Below are positions 25,853-34,785 of a DNA stretch of 64,000 nucleotides, piece after piece (position 1 is the first letter of the stretch; every line of letters begins with the position of its first letter). Both the position numbers and the translations under genes were made by a program. The DNA lies in assembly GCA_035651995.1 (NCBI GenBank), contig DASRER010000002.1, positions 186,001-250,000 on the forward strand. The letters are read 5' to 3'. Below the pieces are notes generated by a model, which saw only the letters and a list, made by a program, of their open reading frames with translations, did not search any database and was not told the origin of the DNA. The stretch comes from Terriglobales bacterium. GTDB taxonomy: Bacteria; Acidobacteriota; Terriglobia; Terriglobales; Acidobacteriaceae.

Positions 25853-28372
25853 TCAGCGGCCACGGCCGCGGCCACGCTGGACCGTGGGCCCGTCTTCGAC
25901 CACCGCGAACTGGAGCTTGCGCTGCACGCGGTCAATGCGGTCGAGCAGCACGCGCACGCGATCGCCCAGCGAGTACGTCTTGCGGCTGCGCTCGCCGATG
26001 ATCTGGCGCGTGTTCTCGCGGAACGTGTAACGGTCGCCGGTGAGGGTCGCCATCGGAACGAGGCCTTCCACGAACAATTCGGTCAGCTCGACGAAGAACC
26101 CGAACTTGGTCACGCTCACGATCAGGCCGTCGAATTGTTCGCCGACGCGGTCCTGCATGAACTTGATCTTCTTCCACTCCATGAGTTCGCGCTCGGCGTC
26201 GTCGGCGCGGCGCTCGGCCTGGCTGGACTCTTCGGCGATGTCGTGCAGTTCGGTCTCGTCGATCGGCCCGCTGAGTTCGGGGCGCGGCCCACGTGCTGGC
26301 GCTGTCCCGCCCAGGCGCTTGGCCTTACTCCAGGGCGACGGCGAGTGCCGGCCGTGCTCGTCTTCGCCGTGCGAGGTGACCGGCACGCCGCGGCCCACCG
26401 GAACGTCGCCGTCGTAGTGTTCCGCTGAATCGCGGAGCACCTGCTTGAGAATGCGGTGCACGATGAGGTCGGGATAACGGCGAATCGGCGAGGTGAAATG
26501 GGTGTAGGCCGGCGCCGCCAGGGCAAAGTGCCCTTCGTTGATCGCGGAGTACCGGGCCTGGCGCAAGGAGCGCAGCATCAGGTAGGAAAGGATCCGCTCC
26601 TCGGGCTTGCCGGCGATCTTCTGCGTCAGCTTCTGATACATGCGTGGCGTGATGTGCACGTCCCTGGGAATCTCGATCGTTTCCGGACGACGTCCGGCGC
26701 CATGACGCGCGCGGCGATCGGCCCGCGGCTGGATGCGCTGGACGGGCAGGGCGCCTATGCCGAGCGAACACCCGAACGCGGCCGCCAGCATCTCGAATTC
26801 GAAAACCCGCCTGGGATCGGGCTTTTCGTGGACGCGGTAGAGCGAGGCGATGCGCTTGGTCTCCAGGTACGAGGCCACGCACTCGTTGGCGGCGAGCATG
26901 AATTCCTCGATCAGCCGGTGGGCGATGTTGCGCTCCGAGCGCGTGATGGCGCGCATCAGGCCGAGCTCGTCGAACTCGATCACCGGCTCGGGCAGGTCGA
27001 AATCGATGGAGCCGCGGCGCACGCGCTTGCGGTTGAGGATGAGCGCGAGATCGCGCATCAACTCGAACGTGGGAGTCAGCGCCGAGTAGCGCTGCCGCAG
27101 TGATTCGTCGCCTTCGAGCACGGCATTCACGTCGGTGTAGGTCATGCGCTCGGCCGAGCGGATGACGCCTTCGCTCAGCTCGAAGCCCAGCACCTCGCCG
27201 CGCGGATCGATTTCCATCACGCAGGAGAGCACCAGGCGGTCCACGTGCGGCCGCAAGCTGCACACGTCGGTGGAGAGTTCGACCGGCAGCATCGGCACCG
27301 CCCGGTCGGGGAAATAGACGGACGTGCCGCGCACGCGCGCTTCCAGGTCCAGCGGAGCAGCGTCACGCACGTAGTGCGCCACGTCGGCAATGTGCACATG
27401 CAGCTCGAAGTTGCCGTTGGGCAGGCGGTGGGCGGTGACGGCGTCGTCGAAGTCGCGCGCGGTCTCGCCGTCAATGGTGACGATGGGAAGGGAGCGGAAG
27501 TCGCGACGGGCGCGCAGCTCGGGCGCGGAAATGATGTCCTCGACCGCCTGCGCTTCTTCCAGAACCTCGGAGGGAAACCGGTGCGGCAGGTGGTACTTGC
27601 GGATGACGATCTCCACGTCAACGCCGAAATCGTCTTCGTAACCGAGGATTTCCACCACGCGCCCGCGCGGACTCTGCGTGGGCGTGGGCCAGTCTGTGAT
27701 TTCGACGTCAACGACCACGCCTTCCAGGTCGGCCCATCGTTCCCGGTTGCCGTCGCGCTTGGGGTCGGCGCTGAAATCGCGCCGGCGCGCTTCCTTGCCG
27801 ATGACGCGATGCTTGCCACCGGCAACCTCAGGCTGCTGGGGCCACTCCCGGCCGGGCGGAATGATGATGTCCTGGGTGATCTTCTCGTCGATCGGCGAAA
27901 CGTAGTTGCCGCGCGAGCCGTGGTGGAAGGTACCCACCACGGTGGCGTGGGCGCGGCCGACAATGCGGACGATGCGCCCTTCGGCCCTGCCGTCGGGGCG
28001 GACCGGGCCCATCTCCACCAGCACGCGGTCGCCATGCATGGCCGATCCCACGGCCGGCGGGGGGATGTAGATGTCGCCGCTGATTTTCTGCTTCATCTCA
28101 GGGGCCTCGGGCACGACGAAGCCGAAGCCGTCGCGATGCATGCTGAGCCGGCCGGCGACCAGGTTTCTTCCGGCTGCGGCGCGCGGCAGGGCGAAGCGGT
28201 CGCGCTCGATCTCGATCAGCTCGCCGCGCTCCACCAGCTTGCGCAGGCGTTCGGCCAGCTCGCGGCGCTCCTGTCCGCCGCCGGCGCGCAGTTCGCGCAC
28301 CAGCTGCTTGAACCCGGCGGTGTGGCGTGGCTGCCGTTCAACGCGTTGCAGAATGGCCTTGTCAGAAATCAT
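25853..28372 (-). CDS. rnr: Ribonuclease R
   Basis: A 3'-5' exoribonuclease of the RNase II/RNB family, here 839 residues. The N-terminal winged helix (LRKLVERGELIEIERDRFALP) is followed by cold-shock domains (GFGFVVPE), the RNB catalytic core with the metal-binding block TIDGETARDFDDAV, HIADVAHYVRDAAPLD and HFTSPIRRYPDLIVHR, and a C-terminal S1 domain (FDGLIVSVTKFGFFVEL) with a short Gly/Arg tail. The start at 28372 gives normal N-terminal homology; the frame stays open 280 bases upstream but without family sequence. Confidence 0.94.
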   Translation of the reverse strand: MISDKAILQRVERQPRHTAGFKQLVRELRAGGGQERRELAERLRKLVERGELIEIERDRFALPRAAAGRNLVAGRLSMHRDGFGFVVPEAPEMKQKISGDIYIPPPAVGSAMHGDRVLVEMGPVRPDGRAEGRIVRIVGRAHATVVGTFHHGSRGNYVSPIDEKITQDIIIPPGREWPQQPEVAGGKHRVIGKEARRRDFSADPKRDGNRERWADLEGVVVDVEITDWPTPTQSPRGRVVEILGYEDDFGVDVEIVIRKYHLPHRFPSEVLEEAQAVEDIISAPELRARRDFRSLPIVTIDGETARDFDDAVTAHRLPNGNFELHVHIADVAHYVRDAAPLDLEARVRGTSVYFPDRAVPMLPVELSTDVCSLRPHVDRLVLSCVMEIDPRGEVLGFELSEGVIRSAERMTYTDVNAVLEGDESLRQRYSALTPTFELMRDLALILNRKRVRRGSIDFDLPEPVIEFDELGLMRAITRSERNIAHRLIEEFMLAANECVASYLETKRIASLYRVHEKPDPRRVFEFEMLAAAFGCSLGIGALPVQRIQPRADRRARHGAGRRPETIEIPRDVHITPRMYQKLTQKIAGKPEERILSYLMLRSLRQARYSAINEGHFALAAPAYTHFTSPIRRYPDLIVHRILKQVLRDSAEHYDGDVPVGRGVPVTSHGEDEHGRHSPSPWSKAKRLGGTAPARGPRPELSGPIDETELHDIAEESSQAERRADDAERELMEWKKIKFMQDRVGEQFDGLIVSVTKFGFFVELTELFVEGLVPMATLTGDRYTFRENTRQIIGERSRKTYSLGDRVRVLLDRIDRVQRKLQFAVVEDGPTVQRGRGRGR

Positions 28373-28657
28373 CGACCGAAGACCGGGGTGAAGTGCCGCA
28401 GTGCAATTGTTACCACCCCCGTATGCTAAGCGCGAATCGTTCCGGCGGTAAGGCCTTCTCCCGATATAAGAAATGCAAACCGCAGAGGAATATTTACCTC
28501 GCCTCCGAGGTAACGCCAGCCGCAAGCAGCCGCGCCGCGAGCACGTTCGGCGCCGCTCCCATGCTGCTGCGGTGAGCATTTCCAGAGGCCCGGGTGAATT
28601 TGGTGGCACACGTGCCTCAGAGTTCCCCGATCCCCCGAACGAAAGGAACACGACGCC

Positions 28658-29203
28658 ATGTGGAAGCCTACCAACTCCCCCGCTGCCCCTCCGTCCACAC
28701 CCAACCCGGAGCCTGCCAAGCCGCAGAGCTCGGCGGCACCCGAACCGACACCCATGCCGGCGCCGCGCAGCGCCGCCAGCTCGCCGCAGGACCAGGCCAC
28801 GATCGGCAAGTCGCTGGTCATCAAGGGTGAGGTAACCGGATCGGAATCGCTTTACATCGACGGACGCGTGGAAGGCTCAATCAACCTCCCCGGCAACCGC
28901 GTCACGGTGGGACGCAACGGCGTGGTCGCGGCCAACATCACCGCGCGGGAAATCGTGGTCATCGGAAAGGTCCGCGGCAACATGATGGCCAGTGACCGGG
29001 TGGACATCCGCAACGAAGGCTCGCTCACCGGCGACGTGGTGGCCCAGCGCATCAGCATCGAAGATGGCGCTTACTTCAAGGGCGGCATCGACATTCGCAA
29101 GCCCGGCCAGAAGGCCAACGGCGAAGTGAAAGACGGGCGTCCCGAGCCGGTCGCCGAACCCGCGGCTGTGCCCGCGGCGGCGGCAGCCTCGGCGCGCGCC
29201 TAG
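28658..29203 (+). CDS. Bactofilin
   Basis: A 181-residue bactofilin (DUF583). A Pro-rich, disordered N-terminus of about 45 residues is followed by a beta-helix core of repeated short strands: IGKSLVIKGEVTGSESLYIDGRVEGSI and VTVGRNGVVAANITAREIVVIGKVRGN, then an Ala/Pro-rich tail. These proteins polymerise without nucleotide and scaffold cell-shape or envelope machines. AAGGAA lies ahead of the ATG. The 285 bases upstream have no gene and probably hold divergent promoters for this gene and rnr. Confidence 0.9.
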   Translation: MWKPTNSPAAPPSTPNPEPAKPQSSAAPEPTPMPAPRSAASSPQDQATIGKSLVIKGEVTGSESLYIDGRVEGSINLPGNRVTVGRNGVVAANITAREIVVIGKVRGNMMASDRVDIRNEGSLTGDVVAQRISIEDGAYFKGGIDIRKPGQKANGEVKDGRPEPVAEPAAVPAAAAASARA

Positions 29204-29291
29204 CTGCCGAACCAGTTTTTCACGACGGCCTGCGCGCTCACGCGGCGCCGGGCCGTCGCTCAACATCCGGCCCTGCGCCGGCGGTGTCGCC

Positions 29292-29498
29292 ATGGTCGAA
29301 CGTCTCTTGCAGTTGCTCTCGGTCACCTGCTCGCATCGCAAGACATCCCAGCCGTTCGCGGCCGCCAGCAGTCTCCGCGCCTCCCGCTCCGATTCCGATT
29401 GGGACGAGCCCACGCCCGCAGGCTCGCATTACGTGGTCTGTCTCGATTGCGGACGGAAGTTTGAGTACGACTGGGAGCGGATGAAGATCGTGCGGTAA
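29292..29498 (+). CDS. Small protein with zinc-binding C-terminal motif
   Basis: A 68-residue protein. It has TCSH near residue 12, a variable Ser-rich middle, and a well-formed end HYVVCLDCGRKFEYDWERMK with a CxxC pair, so a single zinc could be bound by the two Cys and the earlier Cys/His. Proteins ending CLDCGxxFxYDWxxM occur widely in acidobacteria (from memory). Function unknown. It is flanked by short CAGTTCACAG-type repeats downstream (29501-29530). Confidence 0.6.
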   Translation: MVERLLQLLSVTCSHRKTSQPFAAASSLRASRSDSDWDEPTPAGSHYVVCLDCGRKFEYDWERMKIVR

Positions 29499-29561
29499 AG
29501 TCTGCAGTTCACAGTTTACAGTTCACGGTGAAGCCCACAGGGCCTTACCGAGAACTGAGCC

Positions 29562-31199
29562 TTACTTTGGTCTGCGCAGCAGCTCAGCCAGCAGATCCGA
29601 CCTGGTCAGCCACAACCCCGCTGCCACCGCGCCGGCCCATGTGACGGTGATCAGCGCCAGCGACTCGATGTCCCGCAGATGGCTGCCGTTGAGCGGGACG
29701 GCACGCGCCACCATCATCCCCAGCCCTGCCGCCAGCAACGAAGTGGTGAGCGCCTTGACCAGCTTTCCCCAGGGCATCTCGCGCAGGTCCACCAGTTCGC
29801 GGCGATGCAACAGCCAGGCCAGCACCGCCGCCTGCGCCAAAATGCCTATATCGGACGCAACCGCCAGGCCCACCGTGCCCATGGCGCGGTACAAGACGTC
29901 AAATGCGGGCACGGAGATGAACGTGAGCGACGTGGCGGCGATCATCGGCGTCACGGTGTCGCGCGTGGCATAGAAGGCGCGCTGGTAAAGCGTTTGTGCC
30001 GTCCAGAACGCCAGTGAGGCCGAGAACACGGCCAGGTAAACCGCGGCGACTTCCGAATCCACGAAGACGAGCTTGCCGCGGCGCATGACCAGGTCGAAGG
30101 CGGGCAGCGCCGCCGCAACCAGCCACGAGCTGAGCAGGAACGAAGCCGACGCGGCCCGATATACCGCACCGTTGATGCTGGCGGCAAACTCATCGAGGCG
30201 CTTCTCGCTGTAGAGGCGCGAGAAGAAGGTCATGCCCGCCACGCCCACCGCCAGTCCAAGCACGCCGTAGGGAACGTAGAACAGCCGCTTGGCGTAGTTC
30301 AACAGGGTGATCGCGCCGGCTTCGCCCGAAGCGAACCAGCGCATGATCCACTCATCGGCCGTGCCGAGGGAGACGCCGAGCATCAGCGGGATGGCGAGCG
30401 CGATCCACTCGCGGAAGCCAGGCTCGCGCAGGTCGAGCGCGGGCCGATAGCGCATTCCCGCGCGCGAGGCGCCGATCACGTTCATCAGGAACGGCCCGGC
30501 GAACGCGCCCGCCACGGCGCCGACGGCCAAGGACGCAATTCCCAGCCGGGACGACAGCGTGATTCCGCCCAGGATGATCCCCAGCGTGTAAATGATCGGC
30601 GCGACCGCCGGCACCAGGAACAACCGGCGGGTTTGCAGCACGGCCGAAGAGGTCATGCCCACATAGAACAGCAACTGCATGGGCAGCAGGATGCGCGTGA
30701 GCAGCACGCACAACTCCACCTGCTCGGGCATAAACCTGGGAAACATGAGCTGCACCAGCGGCCGCGCCCATATCTCGGCGATCGAGGTCAGCGCCAGGAA
30801 CAGCAACATCATCACGGTGAGAATGACGGAAAAGACACGCTGCGCTTCGGCCTCGCGCTTCTCGGCCAGGTAGCGGCTGTAGATGGGCACGAACGCCGCC
30901 GAAATCGCTCCGCCGGCGAGGACGTAATACAGGTAGTCGGGCAGCTGAAACGCCGCGTAATACACGTCGGTGACAGGATCGGCGCCGAACTTCCAGGCGA
31001 TGTATGCATCGCGCAGGTAGCCGAAGACACGCGAGAGCATTTGCGCGGACACCAGCAGCAGGGTGGCCGAATACGCGCTGTGTTCGTGCGACGGCCGGAG
31101 CTTACCCAGCGCCCGGAACAACAGGTTCGGCGCGGCTTCCACGAGCGGCCCGGACGGCGCGTGGGCCGCTGCGCGAGGGGAATCGGGTGCGGAGGGCAT
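29562..31199 (-). CDS. murJ: MurJ, lipid II flippase
   Basis: A 545-residue MATE/MOP-superfamily membrane protein with about 14 helices, matching MurJ (MviN), which moves lipid II across the membrane for peptidoglycan synthesis. Recognisable blocks: MLSRVFGYLRDAYIAWKFGA at the first helix, DVYYAAFQLPDYLYYVLAGGA, AFVPIYSRYL and RAFYATRDTVTPM. A 40-residue cytoplasmic N-terminal extension is present. It is divergent from the FkbM gene; the starts are only five bases apart, so promoters must overlap coding DNA. Confidence 0.93.
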   Translation of the reverse strand: MPSAPDSPRAAAHAPSGPLVEAAPNLLFRALGKLRPSHEHSAYSATLLLVSAQMLSRVFGYLRDAYIAWKFGADPVTDVYYAAFQLPDYLYYVLAGGAISAAFVPIYSRYLAEKREAEAQRVFSVILTVMMLLFLALTSIAEIWARPLVQLMFPRFMPEQVELCVLLTRILLPMQLLFYVGMTSSAVLQTRRLFLVPAVAPIIYTLGIILGGITLSSRLGIASLAVGAVAGAFAGPFLMNVIGASRAGMRYRPALDLREPGFREWIALAIPLMLGVSLGTADEWIMRWFASGEAGAITLLNYAKRLFYVPYGVLGLAVGVAGMTFFSRLYSEKRLDEFAASINGAVYRAASASFLLSSWLVAAALPAFDLVMRRGKLVFVDSEVAAVYLAVFSASLAFWTAQTLYQRAFYATRDTVTPMIAATSLTFISVPAFDVLYRAMGTVGLAVASDIGILAQAAVLAWLLHRRELVDLREMPWGKLVKALTTSLLAAGLGMMVARAVPLNGSHLRDIESLALITVTWAGAVAAGLWLTRSDLLAELLRRPK

Positions 31200-31204
31200 C
31201 AGCT

Positions 31205-32398
31205 ATGGGCGATTCTATAACGCGTTTAGGCGCGCCCCTGGTTAGCAATCCGGTGCCGCCCGATACCGAAGAAAACCGGCGCTGCGGTATGCTGAGCGAA
31301 CTCGCCGACACCGGAGACAGCTTGGACACGGGAACCGCGGCACACAGCGCGCTGCTGAACGCCCTGCGAGAACTTTCTTCGTGTAAACAGAGCGCGCGCG
31401 CCGTGATCGATTTTTGCCGCGCCCTGGAGGCCAGCGGCGCCTTTCCTGCCGACGCCAACGTCCGCGAAACCATTACCGGCCCCATCATGGACGCCGTGTT
31501 TGCCGGAAGCACGGGCCTGCGCAAGGTGCTCGAATCGGGACTGGTCTACAACTTCGACTACACGTCGAAGATCGCGCGTGACCTGCTGCTGGGCGAAGAC
31601 CATCCCGACCACGTGTTCGAGCCGCAGACGACGCGGCTGCTGCTTCATCTCGCGCGCGGAGCCACGCACGTGCTGATCGGCGGCGCCTACGGCGGCGATC
31701 ATGCGCTGCTGGTCGCGCAGCAGATCGCAGGCAAGGGCGGCATCTGCTACGCCTTCGAACCCAACCCTGAGCAGATCAACACGCTGCGCCGCAACGCCAA
31801 AGCCAATCGGCTGACGAACATTCAATTGATTGAAGCCGGATTGTGGTCTGACGACTGCACCCGGCTGACGCTGGTCGGCGATGACGCGCTGGGCCGCTCC
31901 GAACCGGCGTCGGGCGCGGCGGGATCGGTCTCCGGAATGACCATCAATCGCTTTGGCCGCGAGCACGCGATCAAGAACCTGGACGTGATCATGCTCGACA
32001 TCGAGGGTTCGGAGCTGCAGGCGCTGCGCGGCGCGAGCGATTACCTGCGGCAGCCCCCCGGCACGGCGCCCAGCGTCATCTTCGAAGTGCACCGCCGCTA
32101 CGTCGACTGGAGCAACGGGCTGGACTCGACGCCCGTCGTGCGGCTGCTGCGCGATCACGGCTACCAGGTTTTTGCGATACGCGACTTCCAGTCGAACGTG
32201 GACATGCGTCGCTGCAAGATCGAGCTCGTGCCGCCTCACACCGCTTACCTGGAAGGCCCGCCGCACGGATTCAACATGCTGGCCATCAAGGACAAGCAAC
32301 AGATCGCGGGCGACCTGTTTCGCGTGGTCGAAGGCGTCAGCCCCAAGCTGCTGCGGCATCGCGATCCGGCGCTGCACTATCCGACCGAATGGCGGTAG
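31205..32398 (+). CDS. FkbM-family SAM-dependent methyltransferase
   Basis: A 397-residue protein. The first 100 residues are helical and unassigned. The FkbM domain follows: HVLIGGAYGGDHALLVAQQI (SAM-binding glycine loop), YAFEPNPEQINTLRRNAKAN, MTINRFG, LDVIMLDIEGSELQALRG and IFEVHR. FkbM enzymes O-methylate sugars or natural products. The ATG at 31205 lies just beyond the divergent murJ start; an internal Met at 31289 is an alternative. The substrate is unknown. It is the last chromosomal gene before the integrated element. Confidence 0.82.
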   Translation: MGDSITRLGAPLVSNPVPPDTEENRRCGMLSELADTGDSLDTGTAAHSALLNALRELSSCKQSARAVIDFCRALEASGAFPADANVRETITGPIMDAVFAGSTGLRKVLESGLVYNFDYTSKIARDLLLGEDHPDHVFEPQTTRLLLHLARGATHVLIGGAYGGDHALLVAQQIAGKGGICYAFEPNPEQINTLRRNAKANRLTNIQLIEAGLWSDDCTRLTLVGDDALGRSEPASGAAGSVSGMTINRFGREHAIKNLDVIMLDIEGSELQALRGASDYLRQPPGTAPSVIFEVHRRYVDWSNGLDSTPVVRLLRDHGYQVFAIRDFQSNVDMRRCKIELVPPHTAYLEGPPHGFNMLAIKDKQQIAGDLFRVVEGVSPKLLRHRDPALHYPTEWR

Positions 32399-32621
32399 CT
32401 TGCCCGATCAGCCCGCGTCAGCAACCATGAGACCGCAGGTTTTGGGGCTGGGCCGGAATTCTGAGAACGGCGGCCGGCGGATATGCATAGTGTGGAAACA
32501 CGATGGATTCTAAAATGACGGTTCCCTGAACTGAGAGCGGCCGCGAAAGTCGAACCGCCGTCCCGCATTCGGCCATTCAGTAGCGGTCCAGGGCGCGTAA
32601 GTGATTGGGATTGGTGAGATC

Positions 32622-32715
32622 TGGCGGAGAGGGGGGGATTCGAACCCCCGATAGAGCTTTTAAACCCTATAACGGTTTAGCAAACCGCCGCCTTCAGCCA
32701 CTCGGCCACCTCTCC
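32622..32715 (-). tRNA. tRNA-Ser (GCT)
   Basis: A 94-base cloverleaf with the long variable arm of tRNA-Ser. The acceptor GGAGAGG (5' end at 32715) pairs with CCTCTCC, then G and an encoded CCA. The anticodon arm CGGTTTGCTAAACCG gives anticodon GCT; the T arm is GGGGGTTCGAATCCCCC. Its 5' half, from the anticodon loop to the acceptor, is the att core repeated at 51615-51654. The gene itself is intact, but its upstream flank is now element DNA. Confidence 0.96.
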
Positions 32716-32716
32716 G
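32677..32716. repeat. attL-type core (5' half of tRNA-Ser)
   Basis: TTAGCAAACCGCCGCCTT, then C, then AGCCACTCGGCCACCTCTCCG. It is identical to 51615-51654 except at one base (C here, A there), which falls in the D loop. The repeat begins at the anticodon loop, the usual crossover area for tyrosine integrases that use tRNA genes. Confidence 0.88.
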
Positions 32717-32783
32717 CATCGACTACTAACGCCCTGTTTCCAGCAGCTTACGGGTAATCTGCCGGAAAGTACCTTCGTAATCT

Positions 32784-32804
32784 ACTGCATAATCACTGCA
32801 TGAT
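32784..32804 (+). repeat. Paired ACTGCAT repeat, putative integrase arm site (left)
   Basis: ACTGCAT at 32784 and ACTGCATGAT at 32795, 11 bases apart and in the same orientation, about 70 bases inside the left att core and just before the integrase start. The same pair occurs at 35735 and at 51502, near the right end. Spacing of one helical turn fits an integrase arm-binding site. Confidence 0.6.
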
Positions 32805-32844
32805 GGCATGATTGACCCGCTTGAGAGGCGGGAGGCCATCAGCG

Positions 32845-34035
32845 ATGGGACGCAATCAACGCGGCCAAATTTACGAGGCAGGCGGATCATTCTTCGTCAG
32901 GTACTACGTCACGGAAATTGTACAGGGAAAGACGGAGCGCGTACAGCGTTCGCACCGGCTCCCGTGTGAGAAGGATGCCAAGCATTATCTCGCCCCGATC
33001 CCCGAGCAGCGCCGCAAGGGGCGTAGGAAATATGCGGCCTCTTCCGCGCTCCGCCGCTTGGCGGACGAGTTCATTGCGACGGTCAACGCGCAGACCGCTC
33101 GCGGTCACGTCGCGCAGCGTGACATGACAGTCGTTGAGTTTTGGGATCAGATTTACTGGCCCTTCGCGCAAGAGAATCTCCGCCTCTCCAGCACGAAGGG
33201 ATACGAGAAGATTTGGGAGCAGCACCTCAAGCCGCACTTCGGAACGCGAACGCTGCGCCAATACACAACGGTGATGGGCAGCGAACTGCTCACGGCCCTT
33301 GCGAAAGAATACGGCAGGAACACGATCCAGCACATTCGTTCGTTGGCGAGCGGCATCTTCACGCACGCTGTCAACAAAGGCCGCGTATCAGTGAATCCCT
33401 GGCGCGAAGTGAAGGTGCTCGGCAAGGTGAAGCAGCCCGAGCAAACGCCGCACTATACGCTTTCCGAGATTCAGGAGATTCTCAACGCGCTCGAAAACAA
33501 TCCCGATGGACAGCTAGTGATGGCGCTGACGTTTTTCCTTGGATTGCGGCCCTCAGAGGTGAACGCGCTTCGATGGGAAAACTTCCAGGACGGCAGAGTC
33601 AATATCGAGAAGGGCTTCGTGCGCGGCAGGGTTGATGAACTGAAGACGAAGGCCGCCAAGGCGAGCTTGCCGCTGATTGAACCGGTGATCTCGATCCTGA
33701 AGCGTTGGCACGAACAGTCCGGCTCCCCGTCGAATGGTTGGTTGTTCCCCAAGAAGGGAACGAACGAAATCCCTGCCGGGATCGTAGGCATCACGCGCCG
33801 CGCGATCCTGCCTGCACTCAATGACGCGGGGATCGCCTGGAAGGGTTTGTACGCGGGCCGCCGTGGTGGGGCTACGATGCTCGTTGATCTGACGAAGGGC
33901 CTTGTCGCTGCTCAAGAACTGCTCCGTCACAAGAGCATGACAACGACTGCGCTGTTTTACAAAAAGACCACGCAGAACGCGCTGCCCGAAGGTATGAAGC
34001 TCCTGGAGGCGTCCTACGCTGCGAACGGCAAGTGA
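32845..34035 (+). CDS. int: Tyrosine recombinase (integrase)
   Basis: A 396-residue phage-type integrase. N-terminal arm-binding region (GRNQRGQIYEAGGSFFVRYYV), a SAM-like core-binding domain (about 95-185) and a catalytic domain. Catalytic residues: Arg235 in FFLGLRPSEVNALRW, a Lys near 267, Arg339/340 in GLYAGRRGGATML, His362 in ELLRHKSMTTTALFY and nucleophile Tyr372. The first box II residue, usually His, is replaced by Tyr/Ala. The ATG at 32845 is preferred over the frame opening at 32812. It lies next to the tRNA and reads away from it. Confidence 0.93.
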   Translation: MGRNQRGQIYEAGGSFFVRYYVTEIVQGKTERVQRSHRLPCEKDAKHYLAPIPEQRRKGRRKYAASSALRRLADEFIATVNAQTARGHVAQRDMTVVEFWDQIYWPFAQENLRLSSTKGYEKIWEQHLKPHFGTRTLRQYTTVMGSELLTALAKEYGRNTIQHIRSLASGIFTHAVNKGRVSVNPWREVKVLGKVKQPEQTPHYTLSEIQEILNALENNPDGQLVMALTFFLGLRPSEVNALRWENFQDGRVNIEKGFVRGRVDELKTKAAKASLPLIEPVISILKRWHEQSGSPSNGWLFPKKGTNEIPAGIVGITRRAILPALNDAGIAWKGLYAGRRGGATMLVDLTKGLVAAQELLRHKSMTTTALFYKKTTQNALPEGMKLLEASYAANGK

Positions 34036-34089
34036 GAAGCCGCCCTTTATCGCGCCACAATCGGCGGATCACGAAAGAATATCCTCGGT

Positions 34090-34317
34090 TCAAACACTGC
34101 CAATCGCCCAAACATCGATTTCCCGTGACTTCGATTCTTCCACGTCCTGATAGGCGCGGTTCGTTTGAACGTGAAAGCCGAGCTTTTCCAATATTGTGGC
34201 AACCTCTTGCTCTATGAGATAGCCGGACGCTTTGATGGCGGCCACAATGTCTTCCGCCGTGGGCTGCCCTTTAGCAGTCTGCTGTGGCGGCGTCGGTTGT
34301 GGCGTCGGTTGTGACAT
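34090..34317 (-). CDS. Truncated PD-(D/E)XK-like protein, N-terminal piece
   Basis: A 75-residue protein with GAGGTGA ahead of its ATG. After a Pro/Gln-rich start it reads IKASGYLIEQEVATILEKLGFHVQ, then TNRAYQDVEESKSREIDVWA. This pattern (GYxxEQ, then an acidic EIDV strand) resembles the first half of PD-(D/E)XK nuclease-fold proteins, whose E-x-K motif should follow. It stops three residues later, at GSV, so the second half is missing. The integrase end is 55 bases away. Probably a decayed gene; a short genuine protein cannot be ruled out. Confidence 0.5.
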   Translation of the reverse strand: MSQPTPQPTPPQQTAKGQPTAEDIVAAIKASGYLIEQEVATILEKLGFHVQTNRAYQDVEESKSREIDVWAIGSV

Positions 34318-34329
34318 CGTTCGTCACCT

Positions 34330-34530
34330 CTACGCTGTCGCTCTTGCGGCCTTCTTCTGCTTGGCCCATCTCGCGCGCTGAGCCGCAGCGATCTTTGCTC
34401 GGGCAGCAGCCGACATCGTGCGGCGCTTCCGTCGCCCGTTCCCTACACCTGAGCCTGCCAAAACAGCACGCGCTCTTTGCAGCCGCTCAATCTCCGCGTC
34501 AATCTCGTTGATCATCGCAGTACGATCCAT
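34330..34530 (-). CDS. Small basic protein with SAAARAKIAAAQRARW motif
   Basis: A 66-residue protein from the ATG at 34530, with AGGAGG upstream. A short coiled helix (MINEIDAEIERLQRARAVLAG) is followed by a very basic tail with MSAAARAKIAAAQRARWAKQKK, a motif seen at the end of many small acidobacterial and phage DNA-associated proteins (from memory). It may bind nucleic acid. The palindrome at 34557-34586 sits just upstream and could control it together with the gene at 34090. Confidence 0.6.
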   Translation of the reverse strand: MDRTAMINEIDAEIERLQRARAVLAGSGVGNGRRKRRTMSAAARAKIAAAQRARWAKQKKAARATA

Positions 34531-34556
34531 ACTGTCAGTTCCTCCTGGGTGGAAAT

Positions 34557-34586
34557 GAGTACACAATACTACTCTATTGTGTACTC
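34557..34586. promoter_or_regulatory. Perfect 12-bp inverted repeat, putative operator
   Basis: GAGTACACAATA (34557-34568), a six-base spacer CTACTC, and TATTGTGTACTC (34575-34586). The arms are exactly complementary. The site lies between the minus-strand genes ending at 34530 and a forward promoter at 34605, where a dimeric repressor could act on both. It is AT-rich compared with its surroundings. Confidence 0.6.
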
Positions 34587-34604
34587 TATCTGCCTACTTT
34601 CTTA

Positions 34605-34633
34605 TTGAAGAAGTAAGCCCGCTATGCTAGTAT
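34605..34633 (+). promoter_or_regulatory. Sigma-70-type promoter for the xis-side genes
   Basis: TTGAAG at 34605-34610, a 17-base spacer and TAGTAT at 34628-34633. It would start a transcript near 34640, about 145 bases ahead of the excisionase-like gene, with a small hairpin (CCTGC CGAGA GCAGG) in the leader. It lies next to the palindrome at 34557-34586. Confidence 0.5.
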
Positions 34634-34785
34634 TGCACCCGATCTGAAGTCATTCCTGCCGAGAGCAGGCTGCTTCAGCGGGGCGAATCAACGCAGATGT
34701 TTCGTTGGACGCTTGAGGCTGATCCAGGTGGTGCGGCGCTCGCCGCGTAGGCCGAAATCCACGGCTCCGAAGTGGCAAGAAGCAC

